Shown here in pieces: positions 24,090 through 31,287 of a DNA stretch of 64,000 nt; position 1 is the stretch's first letter, and each line of letters starts with the position of its first letter. Position numbers and translations under genes: made by a program. The stretch comes from DASUPK01 sp963804595 (GTDB taxonomy: Bacteria; Actinomycetota; Thermoleophilia; Solirubrobacterales; 70-9). The notes under the pieces are model-generated. The model had not been told where the DNA came from, made no database searches, and saw nothing but the letters and a program-made list of their open reading frames with translations. The stretch spans positions 62,001 to 126,000 of the forward strand of contig CAWDQZ010000007.1 in assembly GCA_963804595.1 (NCBI GenBank). Direction: 5' to 3'.

Positions 24090-25948
24090 GGTGGGAGGTC
24101 ACGGCGATGGTGGTCCTCGGGCTGACCCTGCTCGGAGGCTTCGCCTGGTACGAGCGCTCCCGCCCGCCGTCCCAGATCGTGGCGCTGGTGGCGGCGCTGG
24201 CGGCGATTTCGGTCGCCGGGCGCGTCGCCTTCTCGCCGGTTCCGAACGTCGTCCCGACCACCGATATCACCCTGATCGCGGGCTTCACGCTCGGTGCGGC
24301 CCCGGGGTTCGCGGTGGGAGCCCTCTCCGGCCTGGTCTCGAACTTCTGGCTCGGCCAGGGACCCTGGACGCCCTGGCAGATGGCGGGCTGGGGCATGACC
24401 GGTGTGCTCGGCGCCTGGCTTGCGACACTGAGCGGCCGCCATGTCGGCCGTTTCGGCCTCGCTGCGGTCTGCGCCTTCGCCGGCTTCGCCTACGGCGCAC
24501 TTCTCGACTTCTCACTGATGGTCACCTACGGAGGGGAGCAGTCGCTGGACCGCTACCTGGCGATCTCCGCACGGGGGGTGCCGTTCAACCTCGCGCACGC
24601 GGCGGGCAACGCCGCGCTCGCTCTGGTCGCGGGCCCGGCGATGGTGCGGATGCTGCTCCGCTACCGCCGGCGCTTCGAGTTCGCGTGGAAGCGTCAGCCA
24701 ATAGCGCAGTCGGGCGCGGGGGGCGCCGCGGCGGGAGCCGCGTGTCTGATCGCAGCGCTGGTCATCGCGGGATCGGCGATCACCGGCGTGAGGGCGGACG
24801 CCGCGGGTAGCGGCCCAGGCGGCGCGGTCGCCTGGCTGCGAGCGGCGCAGAACGACGACGGCGGATTCGGTTTCGCCTCTGGCCAGGATTCGAGCCCGGC
24901 GATGACCGGCTGGGCCGTGCTCGGGCTGGAGGCGGCCGGGATCAACCCACTCGACCTCGACCGTGGCGATTCAACCCCGATCTCCTATCTGACCGGGAAC
25001 GCGGGCGAGATCGCCACCACCGGCGACATCGAGCGGACGATCCTCGCGCTCCGAGGAGCCGGACTCGACCCGAGGCGCTTCCGGGGCGATGACCTGGTCG
25101 GCCGGCTGATCGCCAGGCGTGGCAAGGACGGTTCCTGGGGCGGCCAGGTGAACCAGACGGCGTTCGGCATCCTCGCTCTCAGGGCAGCCGGCGCTGCGGG
25201 CGGGAGTGGTCGCTCGGCCGCGTGGCTCAGGGGGATCCAGAACCACGACGGGGGCTGGGGATTCGCCGCGGGTTCCGCGAGTGACGCCGACACTACGGGA
25301 GCTGTTCTGCAGGGCCTCGCCGCCTCCGGAAACAGGGCCGGGATCCGCAGGGGCGTCTCCTACCTGCGCGGCGTTCAGCGTTCGGGCGGAGGATTCCCGC
25401 TGGCGGGCGGCGTGGTCAACGCCCAATCAACGGCGTATGCGACCCAGGGGCTGATCGCCGCCGGCGTCTCGCCGGCGTCGGTCCGAAAGGGCGGCCGCTC
25501 GCCACTCGACTACCTCGCGGGCGTCCAGGCCAGTGACGGGCACTACCGGTATGCGTCCACGAGCGACCAGACGCCCGTCTGGGTCACGGGACAGGCGCTG
25601 CTCGCCGTGAACGGAGCCGCATTCCCGCTTGGGTCGGTCCCGAGGGCCCAGGCCCCGGCCCGGGCGACAGCCGGAGCGCCGGCATCCGCGAAGAGCAGCC
25701 CGAGCGCCGACGGCGCGAAGGAGAAAGTGAAGACGAAGCGGGATCCCGCCGCGAGCGGTGCGACGCAGCCGCCGGCAGCGCCCTCCCCGCTGCCGCTCTC
25801 GCCGACGGCTTCGAGCACCGCCGACGGCGATGGGGGAGGCCTGCCCGCCTGGCTGATCGCGATCCCGTCCGCGGCTGCGGTGATCGGAGCAGTCTGGGGT
25901 GGCTGGGTGCTATACCGGCGCCGGCTCCCCGCTGAGCGCGCCGGTTAG
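24086..25948 (+). CDS. ECF S-component fused to a transcobalamin-like alpha/alpha toroid
   Basis: The protein has 620 residues, ATG overlapping the ATPase stop. Residues 1-200 form an ECF S-component: about six helices with G-F-T-L-G-A-A-P-G-F-A-V-G-A-L-S-G-L and N-F-W-L-G-Q-G-P-W-T-P-W-Q-M. A further helix (214-233) crosses the membrane. Residues about 245-500 hold five repeats of the prenyltransferase/squalene-cyclase toroid type: W-L-R-A-A-Q-N-D-D-G-G-F-G-F, R-R-G-K-D-G-S-W-G-G, I-Q-N-H-D-G-G-W-G-F, V-Q-R-S-G-G-G-F, V-Q-A-S-D-G-H-Y. The same alpha/alpha-barrel is the N-terminal domain of intrinsic factor and transcobalamin. After a Pro/Ser/Lys linker, a C-terminal helix (586-608) re-anchors it. 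The toroid should sit outside the cell over the S-component and hand B12 to it. Confidence 0.88.
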   Translation: MRWEVTAMVVLGLTLLGGFAWYERSRPPSQIVALVAALAAISVAGRVAFSPVPNVVPTTDITLIAGFTLGAAPGFAVGALSGLVSNFWLGQGPWTPWQMAGWGMTGVLGAWLATLSGRHVGRFGLAAVCAFAGFAYGALLDFSLMVTYGGEQSLDRYLAISARGVPFNLAHAAGNAALALVAGPAMVRMLLRYRRRFEFAWKRQPIAQSGAGGAAAGAACLIAALVIAGSAITGVRADAAGSGPGGAVAWLRAAQNDDGGFGFASGQDSSPAMTGWAVLGLEAAGINPLDLDRGDSTPISYLTGNAGEIATTGDIERTILALRGAGLDPRRFRGDDLVGRLIARRGKDGSWGGQVNQTAFGILALRAAGAAGGSGRSAAWLRGIQNHDGGWGFAAGSASDADTTGAVLQGLAASGNRAGIRRGVSYLRGVQRSGGGFPLAGGVVNAQSTAYATQGLIAAGVSPASVRKGGRSPLDYLAGVQASDGHYRYASTSDQTPVWVTGQALLAVNGAAFPLGSVPRAQAPARATAGAPASAKSSPSADGAKEKVKTKRDPAASGATQPPAAPSPLPLSPTASSTADGDGGGLPAWLIAIPSAAAVIGAVWGGWVLYRRRLPAERAG

Positions 25949-25959
25949 CCTCCCTCGTC

Positions 25960-26469
25960 ATGGAAGTCGAGGAGGCGATCCGCACCAGGCGGACCCACAA
26001 GGCATTCCGGCCCGAATCGGTCGACCGCAGCCAGCTCGAGGAGATCCTCGACCTGGCGCGCTGGGCCCCCAACCACAATCTGACCAATCCATGGCGCTTT
26101 CGGGTGATCGGGCCGCAGGCACTCGAGCGCCTCAAGGAGGCGGCCGGGCCTGAGTCCGCAGGGAAGCTCGACCGGGCGCCGACCCTGGTTGTCGTCTCCT
26201 GCGCGCTCACCGGCGACGAGATCCAGGACGAGGAGGATCTCCACGCCGCGGCCTGCGCTGCCTACATCGTCCTGCTCGCTTCGCATGGCCGAGGCTTGGC
26301 GAGCTACTGGCGCACTCCCGGGGTACTGCGCACGCCCGAGGGGCGCGCCGCGGTCGGCCTCCCCGACGACGAGCGCTTCGTCGGCCTGCTTCACCTCGGG
26401 ACGCCTGTGCAGGAGCAGCGCGCGCCGGAGCGGCTCCCCGCCGACCAGGTCGTCGACTTCCTCGACTAG
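25960..26469 (+). CDS. Nitroreductase-family protein
   Basis: The protein has 169 residues. The FMN-binding R-T-R-R-T-H-K-A-F-R-P at the N-terminus, L-A-R-W-A-P-N-H-N-L-T-N-P-W-R-F near residue 35-50, and late G-L-L-H-L-G-T-P mark the nitroreductase fold. It reduces substrates with NAD(P)H through FMN; the substrate is unknown. It lies only 11 bases after the B12 operon, which invites a BluB-like role, but BluB-specific residues are not evident. A TAGCCT hexamer (25946-25951, using the previous stop codon) sits 8 bases before the ATG, so it may also have its own leaderless promoter. Confidence 0.85.
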   Translation: MEVEEAIRTRRTHKAFRPESVDRSQLEEILDLARWAPNHNLTNPWRFRVIGPQALERLKEAAGPESAGKLDRAPTLVVVSCALTGDEIQDEEDLHAAACAAYIVLLASHGRGLASYWRTPGVLRTPEGRAAVGLPDDERFVGLLHLGTPVQEQRAPERLPADQVVDFLD

Positions 26470-26482
26470 TGGCCTGTCGCCG

Positions 26483-28159
26483 ATGATCTCGCGGAACGAC
26501 GCGCTGCAGGCGGTCCAGGAGCACCCCTTCGACGTGGTGGTCGTGGGGGGCGGGATCACCGGAGCCGGGGTGGCGCTTGACGCGGCGTCGCGCGGCTACT
26601 CCGTGGCGTTGCTCGAACGCGACGACTTCGCCCGGGGCACGTCGAGCCGCTCCTCCAAGATGGTCCACGGAGGCCTCCGCTACCTGCAGAACTTCGATCT
26701 CGGCCTGGTCCGCGAGGCGCTGCTCGAGCGCCAGCTGCTCGTGCAGCTCGCGCCGCATCTCGTCTACCCGACGCCCTTCCTGGTGCCGGGGCTGGGCGAA
26801 GAGCGCCCCGACCGGCGAATCGGCATCGGCCTCAACATGTACGACGTGATGGCCACCTCGCGCATCGGGCGCGGGCGCAGCCAGCGAAGCGAGCACGGTG
26901 GCGAGGCGGACTACTGGTCGCCGGACCGCCATCGGAGGATCTCGGGCGAGGAGGCCACGGAGCTGATCCCCGCCCTCGCGCCGATGGAGCCGAGCTCGGC
27001 CTACCTCTTCTACGACTGTCAGACCGACGACGTCCGGCTGGTCCTCACCGTCCTCGGCGAGGCCGAGCGCTTCGGGGCGGTGGTGCTTAACGGCGCGGAT
27101 GTGACAGAAGTGCTCGATGAGGGTGGGCACGCGGCCGGGGTGGCCTTCAGGGAGGGGCAGTCCGGACAGCGGATCGAGGTTCGCGCGGAAAACGTCGTCA
27201 ACGCGACCGGCGTCTGGGCGGATCGGATTCGCCCGGACGAGCTCCTCGAGGAGGAGGAGATCCCGCGCATTCGGCCGAGTCGCGGCACCCACGTGACGCT
27301 TTCGACGGAGCAGCTCGACATCGGCAGCGCCGCCTGCATCGTCCCCGCCGGCGGCGACCGGACCATCTTCGCGCTCCCCTGGTACAGCCGGGTGCTGGTT
27401 GGGACCACCGACAACGACTTCGATGGGGACATCGACAACGTGCCCCCCAGCGGCGACGACATCGAATACCTCCTCGACGCTCTCAACGCCTACTTCGGCA
27501 CGGATCTCGGTCGCGATGACCTGACGGGCGCCTACGCCGGTGTGCGTCCGCTGATCTCGACGGGGGACCCGAAGAAGTCGGTCGACATCTCGCGCCGGGC
27601 CGAGCTCTACGAGACGTCTTCGGGGATGCTCACGATCACCGGCGGCAAGCTGACCACATTCCGGCGGATGGCGGCCCAGGTCGTCGACCGGATCACCCAG
27701 CGCGACGGACGCGAAGCGGAGTGCCGCACCGACGACATCCCGCTCGGCATGCCCGCCCGCCCCGAGGACCTGGAGACCGACGTTTCGCTGCCCGAAGGCG
27801 CCACGGACCAGCTCGCCTTCCGCTACGGGCACGCGGCTCGAGCGGTGCTCGACCTCTGCGAGCAGCGTCCCGAGCTCGCCGAGCCGATCGTCCCCGGGCA
27901 CCCGGACCTTCGCGCCGAGGTCGTGATCGCGGCACGGCGCGAGCAGGCCCGCTCGGTGGCGGACGTGCTCCTGCGACGCACTCGGCTCGGGCTGGTTGCG
28001 GCGCCGGAGCTGCGCGACCCCGAGGCGATCCGCGTCGTCGCCGAGCTGCTCGGCGAGGAGCTCGGCTGGAGCGGGTCGAGGGTCGCCGCCGAGCAGGAGG
28101 AGTGGGGGAGGGTCACCGGGGCCGAAGGCCTCGATCCGGCCCGCGTCCCGGTGCAGTAG
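26483..28159 (+). CDS. glpD: FAD-dependent glycerol-3-phosphate dehydrogenase
   Basis: The protein has 558 residues from ATG 26483. The N-terminus carries the FAD motif V-V-V-G-G-G-I-T-G-A-G-V-A-L-D-A-A-S-R-G. Next comes S-S-R-S-S-K-M-V-H-G-G-L-R-Y-L, the GlpD substrate/FAD signature. Further motifs are V-N-A-T-G-V-W-A-D, the L-I-S-T-G-D-P-K-K-S stretch and I-T-G-G-K-L-T-T-F-R-R-M-A. The C-terminal GlpA/GlpD cap domain is present to the end. It oxidises glycerol-3-phosphate to dihydroxyacetone phosphate, passing electrons to quinone at the membrane. A longer frame is open into the nitroreductase gene, but this ATG fits the family N-terminus. Confidence 0.95.
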   Translation: MISRNDALQAVQEHPFDVVVVGGGITGAGVALDAASRGYSVALLERDDFARGTSSRSSKMVHGGLRYLQNFDLGLVREALLERQLLVQLAPHLVYPTPFLVPGLGEERPDRRIGIGLNMYDVMATSRIGRGRSQRSEHGGEADYWSPDRHRRISGEEATELIPALAPMEPSSAYLFYDCQTDDVRLVLTVLGEAERFGAVVLNGADVTEVLDEGGHAAGVAFREGQSGQRIEVRAENVVNATGVWADRIRPDELLEEEEIPRIRPSRGTHVTLSTEQLDIGSAACIVPAGGDRTIFALPWYSRVLVGTTDNDFDGDIDNVPPSGDDIEYLLDALNAYFGTDLGRDDLTGAYAGVRPLISTGDPKKSVDISRRAELYETSSGMLTITGGKLTTFRRMAAQVVDRITQRDGREAECRTDDIPLGMPARPEDLETDVSLPEGATDQLAFRYGHAARAVLDLCEQRPELAEPIVPGHPDLRAEVVIAARREQARSVADVLLRRTRLGLVAAPELRDPEAIRVVAELLGEELGWSGSRVAAEQEEWGRVTGAEGLDPARVPVQ

Positions 28160-28192
28160 ACGGTCCGCCCTGACTAGCATGCGCCCCGAGCC

Positions 28193-29485
28193 ATGGCCTT
28201 GCGGGACCAACACCTGGCGGATCTTCATCGGCGCGCGCGAGAGCTGGGCGTGCCGCGCTACCGCATGCTCGGCCGCGACGAGCTGATCGACGCGATCGAG
28301 GAGCGCGAGGAAGGAGGAGCGGCCGGCGGCCGCGAGGAGGCGGTCGACGCCGGCCTCGAGCGCCCGCGCCGCGAGCCCAAAGCCGAGGAGGCCGAGGAGG
28401 TGAAGGAGACGGAAGAGGCCGAAGAGGCCGAGGAGGCCGAGGAAACGGAGACCGAGGTCGTCGCCGGGGTCCTCGACCGGATGCCCCAGGGCTACGGCTT
28501 CCTCCGGCTCAGCGGCCTGCACGAATCCGAGGGCGACGTCTACGTCTCTGCCTCGCAGATCCGCCGCTGTGAGCTGCGGCCCGGCGACGAGGTGAGCGGC
28601 CCGGCGCGGGCGCCGCGCCGTGGCGAGCGCCATAGAGCCCTGGTTCGGGTCGAGTCGGTAAACGGGCAGAGCCCGGATGAGGAGCGACGCCACTTCGAAG
28701 ACCTGACCCCGGCGCCTCCGACTCGTCGCCTGATCGCCCCGGATGCCGATGCCGATCCGACAGTACGCGCCGTGGATCTTCTCGGCCCGCTCGCTTTCGG
28801 CCAGCGGGTGCTCGTCCTGGCGCAGCCCCGGTCGGGACGAACGGCGCTGCTGCGCACCCTCGGGGCGGCGATCACCGCGACTGACGCGCGCCTCTGCATC
28901 GTCCTCGCCGACGAGCGGCCGGAGGAGGTGCCGCAATGGCAGGAGGCTCTGCCCCAGGCGGAGATCTTCGCCGCCACCGCCGACGAGGAGCCCCGCGAGC
29001 AGGTCCGCGAGGCCGAGCTGGCGATCGGCCACGCCAAGCGGCTCGCCGAGAGCGGCGAGGACGTCGTCGTCCTGATCGACTCGCTCAGCCGGCTTGCACT
29101 CGGCTACCGCGACCCCGCGCGGGTGAAGCGGATGTTCGGCGCGGGTCGCGAGCTCGGCGATGAGGGGAGCGGGTCGCTCACCGTGATCGCCACGGTGCTG
29201 GAGTCCGACGATCGCGGCGCCGAGGTCCGCGAGGCGGTCGAGACGACCGAGAACCTGCTGCTGCGTCTGGACGCCGATCTGGCCGCAAAGGGCATCTTTC
29301 CGCCGCTCGCGCCGCAGGACAGCCGCGCCTCCGGCGAGGATCAGCTGCGCGAGCCCGAGGAGCTCGAGAAGATGCGTCGCCTTCGCGCGGAGCTCGCCGA
29401 GATGGATCCCGAGCAGGCGGCGCGCGTGCTCGGCGAACAGATCGCCGAGACCTCCTCGAACGAAGAGCTGCTCGCCCGGCTCTAG
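28193..29485 (+). CDS. Rho-like transcription termination factor with altered P-loop
   Basis: The protein has 430 residues. The N-terminal Rho_N helix pair (L-A-D-L-H-R-R-A-R-E-L-G-V) is followed by an acidic Glu/Ala linker (about 40-88). The CSD-like RNA-binding domain reads G-V-L-D-R-M-P-Q-G-Y-G-F-L-R and G-D-V-Y-V-S-A-S-Q-I-R-R. The RecA-like motor begins near 190. Its Walker A reads A-Q-P-R-S-G-R-T (210-217), with Arg216 in place of the essential Lys. Catalytic Glu241 (D-E-R-P-E-E-V) and Walker B Asp296 (V-L-I-D-S-L-S-R-L) are kept, while the R-loop region and C-terminus diverge from housekeeping Rho. It may be a paralogue with altered or no ATPase activity. Confidence 0.85.
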   Translation: MALRDQHLADLHRRARELGVPRYRMLGRDELIDAIEEREEGGAAGGREEAVDAGLERPRREPKAEEAEEVKETEEAEEAEEAEETETEVVAGVLDRMPQGYGFLRLSGLHESEGDVYVSASQIRRCELRPGDEVSGPARAPRRGERHRALVRVESVNGQSPDEERRHFEDLTPAPPTRRLIAPDADADPTVRAVDLLGPLAFGQRVLVLAQPRSGRTALLRTLGAAITATDARLCIVLADERPEEVPQWQEALPQAEIFAATADEEPREQVREAELAIGHAKRLAESGEDVVVLIDSLSRLALGYRDPARVKRMFGAGRELGDEGSGSLTVIATVLESDDRGAEVREAVETTENLLLRLDADLAAKGIFPPLAPQDSRASGEDQLREPEELEKMRRLRAELAEMDPEQAARVLGEQIAETSSNEELLARL

Positions 29486-29566
29486 CCGGCTAGGCGCCGG
29501 TCAGCCACGCCCGCGCGGACTCTGGATCCGATCCAAGCGACCTCTGAGGGTTGGACGGGTGGACCG

Positions 29567-30055
29567 CTAGGCGCGGTCGCGGCCGCCGTAGGCGATGCTG
29601 CCCCAGGAGGGCTCCGCTGAGAGCTCGATCAGCTCCGAGTCGCGGTCCGGCTGGACGTAGCCGAAGGTCTGGCTCGACTCGTCGAAGACGATGTCCAGCT
29701 CGCCCTCCTTGACCCGCTGGTCGAGCCAGGCGCCGCGGAAGACGAGGCGGCGAAGCCAGTGAACGAGGCTCTTGTTGGAGGGCCCGACGAGCTCCTCCCA
29801 ATTCTCATTGACGTGCTCGCCGAGGGGAGAGCAGGGCTCCCGGATCTCCCCGTTCACCGCCAGCTCGAGCAGATCCTCCAATTCGTGCTCGTCGAGTCCC
29901 TGCCGCACGAAGTCGAGCTTGACCGCGGCCTGCTCGACCCGCTGTGCGAAGTCCCGCTCGTTGAACGAGAACCGGAGCTCTCCGTACTCGAGCACGTAGT
30001 CCGCGCCGGACTCGTAATTGCCTCTGCGTGCGGTCTCGTCCACCGGTCGGAGCAT
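29567..30055 (-). CDS. Hypothetical acidic protein
   Basis: The protein has 162 residues from ATG 30055, and the frame continues upstream without a better start. It is acidic, with a helical middle (F-A-Q-R-V-E-Q-A-A-V-K-L-D-F-V-R-Q-G-L, E-H-E-L-E-D-L-L-E-L) and conserved-looking W residues (E-N-W-E-E-L-V, L-V-H-W-L-R-R). There is no signal peptide or membrane helix. I do not recognise the family. It is convergent with the Rho-like gene across about 80 bases, and upstream of it lies the 3' end of tag on the same strand. Confidence 0.55.
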   Translation of the reverse strand: MLRPVDETARRGNYESGADYVLEYGELRFSFNERDFAQRVEQAAVKLDFVRQGLDEHELEDLLELAVNGEIREPCSPLGEHVNENWEELVGPSNKSLVHWLRRLVFRGAWLDQRVKEGELDIVFDESSQTFGYVQPDRDSELIELSAEPSWGSIAYGGRDRA

Positions 30056-30147
30056 CTTCGCGCATGATGGAAGTCGTCGCCAACTGTGGGCCTGGCCTGA
30101 ACGACTGGTTGCAGCAAAAGGAGACCCAAGGTCGGCGTCGACGTGTG

Positions 30148-30723
30148 CTACCGGAACGCGCACCCGGCCAGGTGGTCGTTGACCACCCCGATCGCCTGCA
30201 TCGTCGCGTAGAGCGTGGTCGGCCCGACGAAGACGAAGCCGCGGGCCTTGAGCTCCTTGGCGAGCGCCTTCGATTCGGGAGTGGTCGCCTGGAGATCGGC
30301 GGCCGACTCCGGGGCCGGCCGCTCCTCGTCCGGGGCGAACGACCAGATCAGCCGATCGAGCGTGTCACCGCCGGCGTGCAGCTCGCGCGCCCCCTTTGCG
30401 TTGGTGATCGCCGCCTCGATCTTGCGCCGGTTGCGGACGATGCCGGCGTCATCCAGCAGGCGCTCGATGTCGCTGTCGCCGTACCCCGCCACCATCTCGA
30501 TCTCGAACCCATCGAAGGCGCGGCGGAAATTCTCCCGCTTGCGCAGGATGGTGAGCCAGGAGAGCCCGGACTGGAACGCCTCGAGCACCAGCCGCTCGAA
30601 CAGCTCGTTCTCCCCGTGGAGCGGCCGGCCCCACTCGCTGTCGTGATAGCCGATGTAGTCCTCGCTACTGAGCGCCCACCAGCAGCGCGGCTTCCCGTCC
30701 GGGCCGTCCTCCACTCCCTTCAT
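30148..30723 (-). CDS. tag: DNA-3-methyladenine glycosylase I
   Basis: The protein has 191 residues. The N-terminal signature R-C-W-W-A...Y-I-G-Y-H-D-S-E-W-G-R-P is diagnostic, followed by F-E-R-L-V-L-E-A-F-Q-S-G-L-S-W-L-T-I-L-R-K-R. The helix-hairpin-helix area reads F-V-F-V-G-P-T-T-L-Y-A-T-M-Q-A-I-G. The zinc-site residues are present: N-terminal Cys and His, and C-terminal N-D-H and C. It excises 3-methyladenine from alkylated DNA. ATG 30723 overlaps the globin stop by 3 bases, so the two are co-transcribed. An upstream extension of the frame is only the shadow of the globin gene. Confidence 0.95.
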   Translation of the reverse strand: MKGVEDGPDGKPRCWWALSSEDYIGYHDSEWGRPLHGENELFERLVLEAFQSGLSWLTILRKRENFRRAFDGFEIEMVAGYGDSDIERLLDDAGIVRNRRKIEAAITNAKGARELHAGGDTLDRLIWSFAPDEERPAPESAADLQATTPESKALAKELKARGFVFVGPTTLYATMQAIGVVNDHLAGCAFR

Positions 30724-31196
30724 GGCTGATAGGGAGGCGCCTCGCCCCAGCCCCAACGGGGCACCGGAGCCTCCTGCGGAACGTCCTCGGCGCCGGGCTG
30801 GGAGTTGTGGAGGGCGAGTCGGGTGCCCCACTCGACGTAGCCCATGAAGGCCGCACGGAATTCGGGGTCCGCCGGCAGGCCGGCGTCGTCCGCGGCCATG
30901 CTCATCAGGGTGGCGAAGCGCAGACGCTGCTCTGGGGTGATGCCGAGATCCTTGTGCTTGCTGACCATTCGGTGATAGCCCCCGAGGTTCTCCGTGTATT
31001 CGGCCGGGCCGCCGAAGACCTCGGACCACCAGAGGATCACGTGATCGCGATGCTCGCGGCTTACCCCTCCCGGAAACAGGGGCGAGATCAGCTCGTCACG
31101 CTCGACCCGGTCGTAGAAGGCGTCGATCAGCCGCTCGAAGGCCTCGCGGCCGCCGGCCCACTCGTAAAGCGTCGGCGTATCGCCGGATCCAGCCAT
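30720..31196 (-). CDS. Truncated hemoglobin (group II type)
   Basis: The protein has 158 residues. The 2-over-2 globin core is visible: L-Y-E-W-A-G-G-R-E-A-F-E-R-L-I-D-A-F-Y-D-R-V (helices A/B with the B10-type Tyr), L-F-P-G-G, E-N-L-G-G-Y-H-R-M-V-S-K-H-K-D-L-G-I (His at the proximal F8 position), and the Trp in Y-V-E-W-G-T-R, which corresponds to the G8 Trp of group II/O globins. A Pro-rich tail extends past the fold. It binds oxygen or NO, and pairing with Tag suggests a nitrosative or alkylation stress unit. Confidence 0.9.
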   Translation of the reverse strand: MAGSGDTPTLYEWAGGREAFERLIDAFYDRVERDELISPLFPGGVSREHRDHVILWWSEVFGGPAEYTENLGGYHRMVSKHKDLGITPEQRLRFATLMSMAADDAGLPADPEFRAAFMGYVEWGTRLALHNSQPGAEDVPQEAPVPRWGWGEAPPYQP

Positions 31197-31287
31197 GGTG
31201 CGAAACTACACATCACACCTTCTGGTCCGCCGTTAGGCAACGCGGTCGGCAACACCGTGGGTGGGGGCCACCTATACGGTTACGAGC

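Noticed and set aside
25960..26469. BluB (lower-ligand synthase of B12) next to the B12 operon.
   Set aside because: Only generic nitroreductase motifs are visible, and BluB-specific residues could not be confirmed. It is kept as a nitroreductase-family protein.
26207..29032. A very long open frame on the minus strand opposite glpD and the Rho-like gene (about 940 codons).
   Set aside because: The plus strand holds two complete genes with clear motifs. The minus frame has Arg/Asp/Gly-rich low-complexity composition typical of antisense shadows in GC-rich DNA.
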